A DNA stretch of 64,000 bases from Schistosoma haematobium (lineage: Eukaryota; Platyhelminthes; Trematoda; Strigeidida; Schistosomatidae). The position numbers and the translations under genes were made by a program. The notes below the pieces were generated by a model. The model did not search any database. It had not been told where the DNA came from and worked only from the letters and a program-made list of their open reading frames with translations. The DNA lies in contig NC_067200.1 of the NCBI RefSeq assembly GCF_000699445.3, positions 4,170,950-4,234,949 on the forward strand. Direction: 5' to 3'. Positions 46,686-60,539 of the stretch are shown here, one piece after another (the stretch's first letter is position 1; the number at the start of each line of letters is the position of its first letter).

Positions 46686-46970
46686 TGTGTTGTGACATGG
46701 CTCAGAATCGACCACAATGACGTAGGTGTATACACTCATTGTCTTCCCTTAAACAATGAGATTAAAATCGCTCCATATCTTTCTTTCTACGAATTAATCC
46801 TTTCTTCCTGTACTATATCCTTATATGCAATCTTTTTTTTATATATATTACCACCATTGAATTAAGTACTTCTATGAATTCGGTGTTTATATCTTGTTGT
46901 GGTAATGAAGTATGGCAACTTGGACTGATGCACATATGTGCCTGATCCTACTCTGTAGCTGGCTGATTGA
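46686..46970 (+). mobile_element. RTE LINE 3' end, 5'-truncated
   Basis: It starts in the last codons (VTWLRIDHNDVG region), continues through the shared 3' UTR and ends with GTAGCTGGCTGATTGATTG, the degenerate TGAC tail. Confidence 0.8.
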
Positions 46971-47694
46971 TTGTGCAATGGATTTCAGTTTTACAAATTC
47001 ATTTTCATGCTGATGTTTCATCGAAACTAATTGGTTACATGGTTCCATAGAAGAAAACTGAATTACAATATATGTTGTAGTTTACTTCAAGAGATATTAA
47101 ACGGTTAGACATAATGATTAGGAAACTCTATTGATTGACCTTTATCAACAATACATATAGCTATAATCTTAATGAATCTGATGTGTTTATTCAAAATCAC
47201 TCTGATTTAGTTTCGTCAAACCTTTCAATGGAAAAAAACCATACCATATAATTATTAGTTTTGACTTCCCTTCAACAATCTGATAACAAACAAATTAAAC
47301 GTATTTAATCTTTACTAGCTCTTTGATTGATGTTGATCCATGAAGAAGATTACTTCCACTAATTCTGTCATCTATATAGTCATGATTAGAGTAGATTTTA
47401 TAGTTTATCACTTTAGTTTTATTAATTAAACTACAATTCCGATTAGGTTTTATTTGGTATTTGAACAAGTCCAAGTAAACTATTGTGTATTTCTCTATAG
47501 ACTCTGAAACCTTATTTCAATCCTATCCATTATAATTACAGATCAGTTCAAATAAACATTAACCATCACAGAATGATCTAGATGTATAAAATGAATTATG
47601 ACTTATTCGAAAATTGTATAAAAAATAAACTACCTGATCCACAGATACTGACTGAAATCAATAATCAGTGTTGATATATGTAGATATCAGTATA
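46971..47694. other. Unrecognised intronic sequence
   Basis: No supported feature. Confidence 0.4.
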
Positions 47695-48345
47695 GGGATT
47701 GTGGAGATTAATAATTTGTTGATTGAGATCATGAACCGATTGATGTTAAATCACCGTTGGAAACCTGGAAACACTGGATGGCTGTTTTGTCTTAATGTGG
47801 GACTCCTCAACAGTGCGTATCCACGATATGTATGATTATAGGATAATAAAGGAGCCTATGAATTTAAAAGAAGTTAATGATACTTATTAATATCATTTAA
47901 CGAATACACTTTTTAGTTATGAACATTTCAGGTCTAACTAATTTAACAAAAAAAACATCGATGAGTATTAGGCTACCATTGAAAACCTGCAATCACTGAA
48001 TGACCGTTTCGTCCTAATTTGAGACTCGTCAGTATATACTCATGAGTGATTGGTTTTATGAGAGATAATTCTCAAAATTCTAATGAAAATTCATAACCAA
48101 TGAAGTTAATCCATATTCGATAGAGACAGGTATAGATGAATGATTGTATAAAATCATGAATCAATTGAATCTAGACATTATTAACATCAATTCAGTAGTT
48201 TAGAGGTTAAACATTCTCGCATCTAAATCAAAGTTCTTCAGTACAGAATCATGAATGTACATTGTTGAAGTAGTTCAATACTAGAACGAAACATGATTGT
48301 CTAACATTCATCGATTTCATGATCTTAATTGAAAACTTTACCAAT
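47695..48345. repeat. Cluster of three decayed beta-family fragments
   Basis: Fragments at 47695-47835 (minus, core UUGAGGA), 47945-48035 (minus, CUGACGA with GUCU/GGAC and GAAA kept but stem I lost) and 48150-48345 (plus, head and UUGAAGU core with GUUC/GAAC stem). All hammerheads have lost core or stem bases. Confidence 0.65.
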
Positions 48346-48454
48346 CACTACAACTCTATATTGATAAATATTTATTCTTTAATACCTTTTTTTTGAACTT
48401 TCAATACTACCTGCATCATATGGTGACTCATTATCATTATCATCATCACCAATA

Positions 48455-48620
48455 ATAATAATAATAATAACAGTGAGCCTTGGTCACAGTTATACGTGAT
48501 ACCATAACCGAATAATCACTAAGACTTAAGATTGAATATTTTAATCTTTGATAACTCAGTAATTATAATTATAAGAGAGAGAGAGAGTGTGTGTGTGTGT
48601 GAGAGAGAGAGAGAGCAGTT
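48455..48620. repeat. Simple repeats AAT, GA and GT
   Basis: AAT runs near 48452-48470, and GA then GT then GA runs at 48574-48614. Confidence 0.85.
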
Positions 48621-48884
48621 TGACCTAGAATGTGTAAATGTTGTGGTTATATGTAAATATTTATAATAATTGTTAGAATTAAAGTGATTTATTTCTATGG
48701 TCATTAAGATGTTATCTTCGTTTAATTTGAATAAGAATAAAGTATACCTTAATTCGATGTTCAATGATCAGTCAGTAGATCCTAATAGAAATATACTAAT
48801 ATATGATCGTCGTTACAATTTACATCAGGAAACTAACAATGTGATGAATAACGAAGCTTGAATAATAGTAACAAACATGAATAG

Positions 48885-49256
48885 TGATTAGTAATGGAAT
48901 CCAGGACGTATTTTTCGTCCTATTTAGGACGCGTCGGCTGTATGTATTTGCATCTAAGAGTTGCTGTTCAATCTGGGAGTTGAACCCAATGCTATTTGGC
49001 TTCATACGCCATCGCGTTATCCACTTAGCTACTAAATCCTGATAGACACTTGATTGTGTAAAAAGGGTGAAGTTGAAATTCACTTGGTGTTATTCTAATT
49101 GACTCATTCCATTGATGTTTAAGATTGTAATTGATCAGTGTCTTATTGGTAACATTGAGGCAATACACACAATATGCCAACAAGAGACTGATCAATTGCA
49201 GCACGAAACATCAGTGAGATGATTCACATAAAACAATATCAAGTGAATGTAATTGT
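48885..49256. repeat. Alpha-family repeat, minus copy with inverted 5' partner
   Basis: A minus copy (48885-49150) has head and B-box but a mutated hammerhead (CCGACGC in place of CUGACGA). It is joined to an inverted 5' region (49182-49256, GACTGATCAATTGCAG), so the pair forms a fold-back. Confidence 0.8.
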
Positions 49257-49464
49257 ATTAGTGCTTGTATGAAATGATATAAATGTTGAATATATACAAA
49301 AAGATAGACAAGGGTATATGTGCCTGTAATACTGGCCGAAATTTTGTGGTATATTATTTAACATCTTAAATCAAAGATTTTAAACTTGATGTAAATCACA
49401 ACTAGAAAGTATGCACCTGTTGATTAGAATACAATTAGTAGTCAACAGTATGTCCAACTAACTA

Positions 49465-49853
49465 AAAACGTGGCATCAATCCTTGAAGTCACTAATTTCT
49501 AGTCTTAGCCATGTTGGTAGATGCAGACTATCTGGTTGAGGTTCGCGTGACTATCATAAGTAATGGTTGGAGACTCTGGGTCACATGGCTCAAAATCGAT
49601 CACAATGACGTCGGTGTATACACTCTTTATCCTCCCTCAAGCCATGAGATCAAAAGTGTTTTATATCTTTCTTTCTACGAATTAATCCTTTCTTCCTGTA
49701 CTATATCCTTATACACAATCTTTCTCTTACATATTACCACCATTGAATTAAGTACTTCTATGAATTTGGTGTTCATCTTTTGTGCTAATGAGGTATGGCA
49801 ACTTGACTGATGCACATATATGACTGGTCCTACGTTGTTGCTGACTGACTGAT
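49465..49853 (+). mobile_element. RTE LINE 3' end, 5'-truncated
   Basis: It begins at ACGTGGCATCAATCCTTGAA in the C-terminal domain, then CATGTTGGTAGATGCAGAC, the 3' UTR and a tail GCTGACTGACTGATAG. Confidence 0.82.
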
Positions 49854-51020
49854 AGTATGTCGAACTAATCAACAATTCCATTCCCGGACTTCTTGTCCTT
49901 CTATTCTTAAACTTCTCCTGTTCTAATCACTATATCCCATTTCATAATATTTATTAGTATACACTTTTAGTACGCTTTATAATATGACTTAGTACAAATC
50001 TGTTTCCCGGTATAAATAGGTATTATCATCATTACTATTACTCTTGAATGTTGTCGTTCTTCTGAATGACATCATCAGAACATACATCAGGTAGAAGTGA
50101 AGTAGTCGAATTTCTTCACATATAGCTTACAACTTGTCCTATAGACCTCGATTTTTGATTGGTTATTGTTAACCATGAACTTGTCATTGTTTACTTCTTT
50201 ATTTTGGTTGTATCTCCTGTTGGTTTGATTTTGTTGGGGTCTTATATTAACTTATAGACTCAAACTCTATTTAGCCTATATCCGTTTGAATAATCAAACA
50301 TGTATACTATTTATATACTATACTATACTATATATACTTATACTATATATATACTATATACTATACTTTATACTATTCACAAAGAATGTATATTTTAAAC
50401 TTAAGTTCTTGAACTTGTCAGTGATTATAGAGTTACCATGTTTTTGTCATTAGTTAATCTTCACTAAACATGCTAAGTATTTTCAGTTTAACGTATCTAT
50501 CCATGATTACATCATACTTGTGTGGTCTCTAAATGCAAGTTATGTATTTACTAAGTTATACGTGTTACTCTTTTGTAAATAGCTCTTATCACTAAATGAT
50601 GTCAACTGAACAATAGAAGGGTTCGACAACTATCTCATCTTATCTTAACGTTTATTACACTTGCCTATTTGCTATCTTATATTGGATCGGATCAGCGGTA
50701 GCTTTTAGATTATATAATTAGCAAAATACCATTTATCTACTGAGTTATTGAGATCGATTACTCATTCAAATCGTAATCTAACTTAGTTATCGTACTTTGG
50801 TGATGAATTTTAGAATTTTGGAAATCTATCTAAAAACCAATTACTTCGACGATTAGTTAGGTAGCTCTTATAATAAATTGATATGAATAAGAGGATTGAT
50901 ATTAAATAGAATATGTTACCTCATAGAACGAGTACATTCTCCAGACAATATCTTGCTAAGAAGATAAAAGGAGAATCCAAGCAAATCAACAGCTGAAGTT
51001 ATAAATTCATTTCATTTCAC
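49854..51020. other. Intronic sequence with the 37.8-kb repeat partner
   Basis: About 50090-50230 is similar to 37775-37925. A TATAC-type simple stretch lies at 50305-50375. The remainder is unrecognised. Confidence 0.4.
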
Positions 51021-51024
51021 TTAG

Positions 51025-51912
51025 CATTTTTTTAGCGAGTTAGTTTTCTAAGGAGTGGGGTCGTTGACCCCATGCTCAACTCTCCTTCTTTATCTGGGCT
51101 TGAGACCGGTAGTAGCCCCAGAGGGACTCCAGACGGAGTTCTGAAGTTATGAATACTTTGTCAATATTAATCATTGTGCTCCATTAGGAATTATCCTTTC
51201 AAATCATTCATACAGTTCAACAAATATCTTTATGAGGATTAATTAGTATATAACGGTGATATTTCAGTAGAAGATTGAGAAGGAAAGAACGGGAACGGAA
51301 CGTAATTGGTATAAAAATGCATAAACAATGAAATCAGAGACAACTGACTGATATTTGCAAAAGGAGCAGTCAAATTTGAAACTATGGATTGATATTTTGT
51401 AAATGAAGTATTTACTGTATGGTTCTCAGATTTTAGTGAGATGCTCTGTAATTCCGTGTCGAGTACATTCGATTGCCCTCACTCGTGTTCTTGTTCACTA
51501 CGCCAACTATTAAAATTACTATAATATCCACAATAATCCCCTTCTGATATTAAATATAGATATTTACTAAGGCATTCTCAACACTAGATTTATTATCTAA
51601 TCAAAATCTCTTACAGTTAGACACTGTTATTAATCAGCTTTCATGATCACCTAGTTAACATTGTCATGAATATCAGCTAAATTATTCTCATTCTAGTCTA
51701 TACAAAGAAAAACAAATTTCTTTCTTAACCAAGTTTACCTAATCTATTTTAAATTAACATATTTACTCGGGATCTTCTAAACTACAACGTTTCGTTTTTA
51801 CATGTGTCTTTACATGTTAGTGTTTTCTTCAACGAGTTAGGTTCCTACGGGATGGGGTCACTAATCCCATGAGACTGGCAGTAGTCCAAGAAGGGCTCCA
51901 GTCAGAGTTGTC
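51025..51912 (+). repeat. Two copies of a GC-rich short module
   Basis: AGCGAGTTAGTTTTCTAAGG with GGGGTC and GACCCCATG (about 51035-51150) recurs as AACGAGTTAGGTTCCTACGG with ATGGGGTCACTAATCCCATG (about 51833-51912), both followed by a GGGCTCCAG/GGACTCCAG segment and AGAGTTG or GGAGTTC. Same orientation, about 800 bp apart. Probably from a retroelement, class unknown. Between them, 51480-51545 carries a beta 3' end. Confidence 0.55.
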
Positions 51913-52069
51913 TTTACATGTACACCGATGAATGAAATATATATTATCTCAGCAGCTTTATACTTAATTTTACGATCAATAACACTTTCTACGCTTACAC
52001 ATTTATTATCTGTAATGCCCGTCCTCGCACCCCCACCCACCCATTGAATGTTAACCATAATAATAATGA

Positions 52070-52360
52070 TAAAATCTTTTAATAGTTAAATTCATGAATC
52101 ATTTGAAGCTAGATCACCATGAATCACGTGGAAGCAATAGATGACCGTTTCGTCCTAATGTGGGACTCCTCAAAAGTGCACATCCACGATCTCGCTTCGC
52201 GAGATTTCAACCCATAATTTATCATTTGTTCACTCGAACGCTTAATCACTAGACCACTTAACTAGTCGGCATCCAATAGTAACAATATTTAACTTCCATT
52301 AATCCATGAAATTGAACAACACATCCACCATTGTCTTCAGTGATTTACTATCTGATTGAA
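52070..52360 (-). repeat. Beta-family repeat
   Basis: Minus copy with head, eroded B-box and a hammerhead in which C3 is U (UUGAGGA) and the stem I pairing is partly lost; stem II GUCC/GGAC and GAAA are retained. Confidence 0.8.
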
Positions 52361-52376
52361 CAGTGAAAAAAAAAAC

Positions 52377-52620
52377 AACAACAACAACTTAAAGAATGTT
52401 CACACAATTGTTTACTCTTTAAATAAAATAAATCAACTATCATCAATATTGATATTGTTATTCCTTCTAAATATTTATTAAAACAAAAGAGAACAAACTA
52501 TTTGCATAACAACAACAACAACAACAACAGATTCATATTTCAAGTAATAAGGTTTAATTTAATTAAGAATTTATTCATTGTTATTATAACAACAACAACA
52601 ACAAAAATCATTCTATTTAG
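52377..52620. repeat. CAA tandem stretches
   Basis: CAA repeats at about 52372-52387, 52509-52530 and 52588-52602. Confidence 0.85.
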
Positions 52621-52959
52621 TTCATTAACTATTTCATTATTGAAAATATTACAGGTAAGAAATTATGTTGCTACCCACCAAACCAATCCACCCACCCACC
52701 CACTCAACCATACACACACGCACGCACACAGTGTTACGTATGTGTGTTTGTGTGTGTGTGTGTGCATGTATATATATTCAATTATTATGTAATTATTTTA
52801 ATAAAATTTGATAAATATTTATATTAATTTCTTTATACTCAAACTAGTTATCACTTTTATTTTGCATAATAATAATAATTAGACACAATATAAAATGGAA
52901 TTACAGACAATTTTTCTTTATTAATTAGAATGTACAATATATTTTATTATTTCAATAGT

Positions 52960-53312
52960 TGAAGTCATGTATCAATTGAAGTTAGATCATTATAGAACTA
53001 ATGAAAGCATTAAATGGTAGTTTCGTCCTAATATGGGAATCTTCAGCTGTGTGCATTATGAATTGGTTGAAGTTAAACATGAACACCACTAAATACTGAC
53101 CGGCTAAGTGATCTAGTGGTTAAGCGTTCGAGTGCACGATTGATAGGTTCTGGGATGGAATCTCACGAAGCGGGATCGTGGATATGCATTGCTGAGGAGT
53201 CGGCCATCTCAGTGCTCACAGGTTTTCCATTGTTGTCTAGCTTTAATTGACTCATGATCTCAACGTTTGAAATTATTATAATATCTACACAAACCCCTTC
53301 TAATAAAAATAC
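52960..53312. repeat. Beta-family fold-back pair
   Basis: A minus 3' part with CUGAAGA, UUCC/GGAC and GAAA (52960-53048) is followed by a plus copy from the pre-head region (AATTGGTTGAAGTTAAACAT) to the 3' end (TCTACACAAACCCCTTCT). In the plus copy a deletion has removed stem II and GAAA, leaving CTGAGGAGTCGGCCATCTC. Confidence 0.85.
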
Positions 53313-53469
53313 CATGGTCAATTGTTTATAGACTTAAAAGATCAGCCTTAATCTTTTTTTTAATTATCAGAATTTAGTTTTATTTACTTTTTTGTTTGTT
53401 TAATTGGAGGTACGGTGTAGTTTTTCCGGTCTTGTTTAGTATAAAGTATCTGTTTTTATATTTCGACTG

Positions 53470-53471
<2 letters not shown>

Positions 53472-53504
<33 letters not shown>

Positions 53505-53650
53505 CTAGTAGCTCAGTACGATGAAGAGTTGGCTGATAGACAGACAGACAGACAGATAACAGACAGACAGACGGACAGACAGACAGACAGACAGACTGAC
53601 TGACTGACTGACTGACTGACTGACTGACTGACAGATAGACTGACTGACTG
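53472..53650. repeat. AAT, GACA and GACT microsatellites
   Basis: AAT about 53472-53504; GACA-type run about 53540-53596 changing to GACT at about 53596-53650. The GACT motif equals the RTE 3' tail, but no RTE coding or 3' UTR sequence adjoins it. Confidence 0.85.
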
Positions 53651-54059
53651 GTATCACTCGAATGTTTAAGTTATTTCTTAAAGGAATTAGTGCGGTGTCA
53701 GCTAGGAATTATGATGTGAAATTATATACACTAATCGATATGCGCTAAGATGATCGATCGATTAGGTTAGTATATATTCTATCTTAAATTTTTCAAGTAA
53801 ACAGTTGTAGAAAGAACTTTTCAATGAATTAAAAGAGACAGTTCAGAAACATAGATTTGAAATCTTGTAGAAGTTAATACATTTGTCAGAATTAGTGATA
53901 CATAGTTCATGTGAATCATAACAATTCTGTCATAACATTTAAGCATGATTTATCTTCAGTTGCCTTGACATATCAGAGAAACAGTTAGAGATTAATATTT
54001 TCCAAATAATTATGATCAAGTTACTACAATCTTGTAAATTTCTTCCGTAGAATTCATTC

Positions 54060-56074
<2,015 letters not shown>

Positions 56075-56084
56075 ACAAACTAAA

Positions 56085-56245
56085 CACATCTAGACCATCA
56101 ATGAGAATCAGAAAGCACTAATCTGTAACTTGTTTTTAATATGAATCTTTGCAAAATTGTACACTCATAAACTCTCATCCAGGAATCGAACTCTCTCATG
56201 TATACACACATTTAACCTTTAAATCACTAATTCTGTTATCTACTT
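56085..56245 (-). repeat. Beta-family fragment, highly eroded
   Basis: The order CTAGACCATCA, AGCACT and a B-box complement GGAATCGAAC is retained. The hammerhead is not recognisable as active. Confidence 0.5.
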
Positions 56246-56329
56246 CTTTTAAGATATTCTACCATTTTACATGTATTTAATTGTCTAAATAAATGAACTG
56301 CTCATCAGTTATATGATACACCGTTCACA

Positions 56330-56830
56330 CGCACACATGCACACATAGACATACACACACGCATCACACACACACACTTGTAAAACACAATGCAAACAAA
56401 CAATTAAACAAGTCTATAAATATACATAAATAGTAGTAGTAGTGAAATAAAATTAAATACAATATACATTTATGTATAGAGATTGTTCTAAAGAAGTGGG
56501 GTGGGGGGCTGAAGACAATGTAAACAGATGAATATAGAGAAGAAAATAAATAAATAAATAAATAAATAAACAATCTGGTAATGAAAAGTAAATAAACAGT
56601 TTCCGAGACAAACACAAATGTGAATGATTATTATTTGGTTTGTTTGTTTGTTTGTTTGTTTGTTTGTTTTTATCTCATCCAATCGGATTGAGATGTAGGT
56701 TGATTTGTTTACCTATTTATTTACTTAGTTGTTTATTTATTTATTTATTTATGTCTGTTTATTTACTTTAGTTTGTTTACTTATCCGTTCATGTTTGTAA
56801 TTTGTTTACTTTGATTTATGTTGTTGATAT
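56330..56830. repeat. Simple repeats CA, AAAT, TTTG and TTTA
   Basis: CA-type at 56330-56380; AAAT at about 56545-56571; TTTG at about 56636-56669; TTTA at about 56730-56765. No gene is apparent between them. Confidence 0.85.
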
Positions 56831-57073
56831 GATGATTGTTTCTTATTTGTGTATATAAAGAAATTCATTAGACCTGACTAATTATAGACATTTTTTTTAA
56901 AAAAAAACTTTTTTCTTTTAATCATCATTTTAGAAATGGTCTTATGAAAAGTTTATTGAATTTAAATGGTTTAATTATGCTGAATTGAATGAATGTAAAC
57001 TCAGAGAGAAATAAGTTTCACAGATTGAAATCATGGGTCAAATGAAGCTAGACCACCGTGGAAAACTTGGAAG

Positions 57074-57117
57074 CACTGGACGACCGTTTCGTCCTAGTAT
57101 GGGACTCCTCAGCAATG
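57074..57117 (-). ncRNA. Hammerhead ribozyme, beta type, intact core
   Basis: Minus strand: stem I CAUUG/CAGUG (one U-G), core CUGAGGA, stem II GUCC/GGAC, GAAA, stem III CG/CG with loop GU, cleavage triplet GUC. All invariant bases are present. Confidence 0.82.
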
Positions 57118-57466
57118 AGAAGGGGTTTTGTGGAGATTTTAGTAATTTAAATAGTTGAATACTGTTTGAGTAGATACAGTTAACCCATTCTTATAATAAT
57201 CATTTGCTCACTAGTGACTGACTTCAAGAGGCAGTTCCTGGAGTTCTAGTGAAAAGCCGTTACCAGTGGAGTTCAACCAGGTCTGTTGTGAGATATCAGC
57301 TCACTGAAGACAATGGTATACGGTAGCGCAACTTCGTGGATTGGTTGAAGTTAGACATTAACATCACTGGATACCAGCCGGCTCAGTGGTCTAGTTGGTT
57401 AAGCGCTCGTGCGCGAGACTGATAGGTCCTGGGTTTGAGTTTCGTGGGGTGCGGGACCGTGGATGC

Positions 57467-57512
57467 GCACTGCTGAGGAGTCCCATACTAGGACGAAGCG
57501 GCCGTCCAGTGC
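57467..57512 (+). ncRNA. Hammerhead ribozyme, beta type, GAAG variant
   Basis: Stem I GCACUG/CAGUGC perfect, CUGAGGA at 57473-57479, stem II GUCC/GGAC, but GAAG at 57495-57498 replaces GAAA, turning the A15.1-U16.1 pair into G-U. Activity is doubtful. Confidence 0.75.
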
Positions 57513-57689
57513 ATCCACGTTTCCATAGTGGTATAGCTTCAATTGACCCATGATTTCAATCTGTGAAATTTCTAAAATCTCCACAAACTCCTTCAGGAAT
57601 AAGTTTATCCAATTATTATGTGTATGTGAATTTGTAATGTATATATGATTAAAATAAGCTTAAACACCAGAATATTTTTTAGTTAATAT

Positions 57690-58055
57690 CATAGAGTGAA
57701 CTGCCTAAACAAAATACTTGAGACCTGTTGGTTAGACACTGTCAGCAATAACCTACTATGGAAGAGAACAAATCAGATTCTAGTGGAGGAAGAAATTAGG
57801 AAGAAGCGTTGGAAGTGGATAGGACACACATTGAGGAAAGCACCCAACTGTGTCGTAAGGCAAGCCCCACATCGAATCCTCAAGGCCAAAAGGGAAGAGG
57901 AACAATAAAGAACACATTACTTAAAAAACTGGAGATAGACATGAGAAAGATGAACAACAATTGGATAGGATTAGAGAGGAAGGCCCAGGGCAAAGTGGGT
58001 TGGAAAATGCTGGTCGGTGGCCTATGCTCCATTGGGAGTAATAGGCGTAAGTAAG
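57690..58055 (+). mobile_element. RTE LINE 3' end of a different subfamily
   Basis: The frames read [20 protein letters not shown], then MNNNWIGLERKAQGKVGWKM and LVGGLCSIGSNRRK, followed by GTAAGTAAG, a short TAAG tail. This is the C-terminal end of a second RTE-like lineage, differing from the TGAC-tailed copies. Confidence 0.82.
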
Positions 58056-58064
58056 TATGTAATC

Positions 58065-58375
58065 GTAGAGTGAAACTAGAAGGCATTATACAATTGTTTC
58101 ATTGTAATATGGAACTCCTCTGTAGTAATCAATTCACAATCACATGGTCGGTTGAACTCACAACCTTCAAGTCTAGATGAGAAAGCTCAACATCTAGACT
58201 ATTGAATAGAATTCAATAATGTACATATTTAACTCTGATCAATTCACTATATTGCTTAATTAATATCCATTGTCGTTAGTGAATAACTTTCTCATAATAG
58301 ATGTGGTCTAGTTCTATTGATTATAGTTTCTCACTAGAACTTTGAGATTATCTGTCAGTTTAAATCACTCATGAA
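58065..58375 (-). repeat. Beta-family repeat, highly eroded
   Basis: The order from the 3' part through TGGAACTCCTCTGTAGTAAT to the head and TCGTTAGTGAATAAC is retained. No active ribozyme. Confidence 0.55.
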
Positions 58376-58439
58376 CATATAGTTTTTATTTCTAACTTGT
58401 TTGTTTATTGTTTTTACTAGATAGTTACGTGGTATAAAT

Positions 58440-58985
58440 TGCTTAGTAGGTAATTTTATTATTTATTTATTTATTTAAACACATAAACATTGGTACAAGG
58501 AGGCATCAAATAGATATGCGTCACATAAATCACTCCGTTTGTGTGAGGGTTAGAATACTGCCTGGGAGCCCAAACCGAACTAGGTGGATTTCTTAAAGGT
58601 TCACACTCCGAGCTTTTGACCCAAAGGTCTAATCCACAAAACGGTAGAGCAACGTCAATAGATACAATCCCATTGTAGTCGGTGACCAATGATTTGTTCA
58701 TACGCCATTTATTCCTTCAGGATACTGGAGCCAATGTACACCATTGATTTAGAATAGTGGTATTCCAACTTCTCTGATTGGACTCTCAGTGTCTACCAAC
58801 GCGGTTAAAGTAACGGATATTCGCATTTCGTCCTCTCAATTTCGTAAACAACAGTAATGCCGTGAGAAGGCATTGAGTTGTACTTCCCTGACAGTAGTTG
58901 TATGCATGTGGCCATGTTAGAGCATTTGTCGAAGGAGAGCTGACACTCTCCACATTCTTAGCCGTACCAAGGCATCTGATGTAGT
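58440..58985 (-). repeat. Delta-family repeat with TTTA-rich tail
   Basis: The tail complement ATTTATTTATTTATTTAAAC at about 58460 adjoins CATAAACATTGGTACAAGG. Block order matches 45640-46085 in reverse, through CCATGTTAGAGCATTTGTC at about 58913-58931. Confidence 0.75.
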
Positions 58986-60199
58986 GGGCTTAATAGATAA
59001 AGCATTTTTATGAACTTAGCTCTTTATTTAAATTATTGGATATACACTACTGAATACTTTAATGCTAAACCAAACACATCATTTCACTATTATCTTAACT
59101 TACACTAATTATACTTATCTAATAATATTCAATAATAATCAAACATGAAATTCAATGATTTCTAGCAAATGTTTAACATTGTAATCAGTACTTAGTTTAT
59201 GCTAAACTCATTTATCATTCTAATCACAACGACATTGTATTAAACATGAATCATATTCTAGTCGTCTTCTATCTATCTATCTATCATGAATTAAGTAATC
59301 TGTGTTAGTTTGGTAATATACATCCATTACCATATACCATAGTTACAATAAACACAATATAGAAAGTTTTTAAAAAAAAAAGTTTTTATAAAAGATGAAA
59401 AAGTTTTTCGGTGTTTGTCTGTCTGTCTATCTATCTATCCACCTGTCACTCTGTATGTGTCTGTCTTTCTATCTATCTATCTATCTATCAATTCATATAT
59501 CTGTCTATTTGACCATCTTTATTTTTGATATTTCTCAAAAAAAAAAACTATTTAATCACTAATTTATTATCTATTAATTTACTTCAATTATAAATGACAA
59601 CAAAGAGAAATGGTTACCGAATGAAAAAGAAAAAAGAAGAAACTAGAGAGAAGAGTACAGCCTCTTCAATAACTTATCTAGACATTTGGTATTTATTTAT
59701 TTATTTATTTATTTCTTAGACTGATGATAATGGAGCCGATGAATAATGATTTGCATATATATATATATACGTATATAGATAGTCTAGTTAGTACTGTCAA
59801 CATGTTGTCATGTACCAGCAAAAGTTAATATGTTTCTTCTTTTTTTTTCTTCTTCTCAATTTGTCATTCAATCTGTCTATTTACTGATTTTTTGTTTCTT
59901 TAATGCCAATCTTCATTCAGTTTCATTGATCATATGATTAGTAAGTTACATGAACATTAGAGTAAACAAGCTATAAACATTTAAGAGGAAAAAAGAACAG
60001 CCGACAAACAAACAAACAAACAGACAAACAAAACGATAAACAATCAAATGTGATTAAAAAATTTTCCTACGTAAAGAATCTTTTCATGATTTGATCGAGT
60101 TATTAATATTAGCTCGACATACTGGTTGAAATCTCATGTTAGAATATATATGCATCCTGTTTGGATTGTCTCGATATAGCCTTAAGTCACAAGGTGTTT
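58986..60199. other. Unrecognised intronic sequence with simple repeats
   Basis: Short TCTA runs at 59268-59284 and 59468-59488, TTTA at about 59690-59714, and TA at about 59754-59769. Confidence 0.5.
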
Positions 60200-60475
60200 A
60201 AGCAAAGGTAATCGTCAGAGGATGTACATAGGCCAATAAGAGACTGATCAATTTCAGTCCTAAATAAGAATGAGAACATCAAGTGAATTTAAACTTCACC
60301 CCCTTGCACAATCAGGTGGCTATAAGGATTTGGTAGTTAAGTGGAGAACTCGATGGCGTATGAAGCAAATGATATTGGGTTCGAGTTCCGGAGTGAACAT
60401 CAAGTCTGGGATGCAGGTGCATCTAGCTGAAGAGTCCCAAACGGAATGAAACAAGCCACTATTCATCTTTGCTTG
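60200..60475 (+). repeat. Alpha-family repeat, full unit with dead hammerhead
   Basis: GACTGATCAATTTCAGTCC, then a head (TGGTAGTTAAGTGG, B-box GGGTTCGAGTTCC) and CTGAAGAGTCC with a broken stem II and missing cleavage stem. Confidence 0.82.
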
Positions 60476-60539
60476 AAAATATCATTGATTCTTAGTGATT
60501 CGATAGTATTTCATCTGAGAGGTGTTTTGTTAAGATTCT

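Larger units (their letters stand above)
57018..57597. repeat. Beta-family fold-back pair with longest plus copy
   Basis: A minus 3' part (57018-57116) is followed by a plus copy reaching back to TCACTAGTGACTGACTTCAA (about 57212). The plus copy has CAGTGGAGTTCAACCAGG, head GGCTCAGTGGTCTAG with B-box-like GGGTTTGAG, a hammerhead with GAAG, and the end AAATCTCCACAAACTCCTTC. It gives the fullest view of the beta unit. Confidence 0.88.

Noticed and set aside
48270..48310. Hammerhead-like stem in the plus beta fragment
   Set aside because: Stem GUUC/GAAC and GAAA are present, but the core reads UUGAAGU, so two or more invariant bases are lost.
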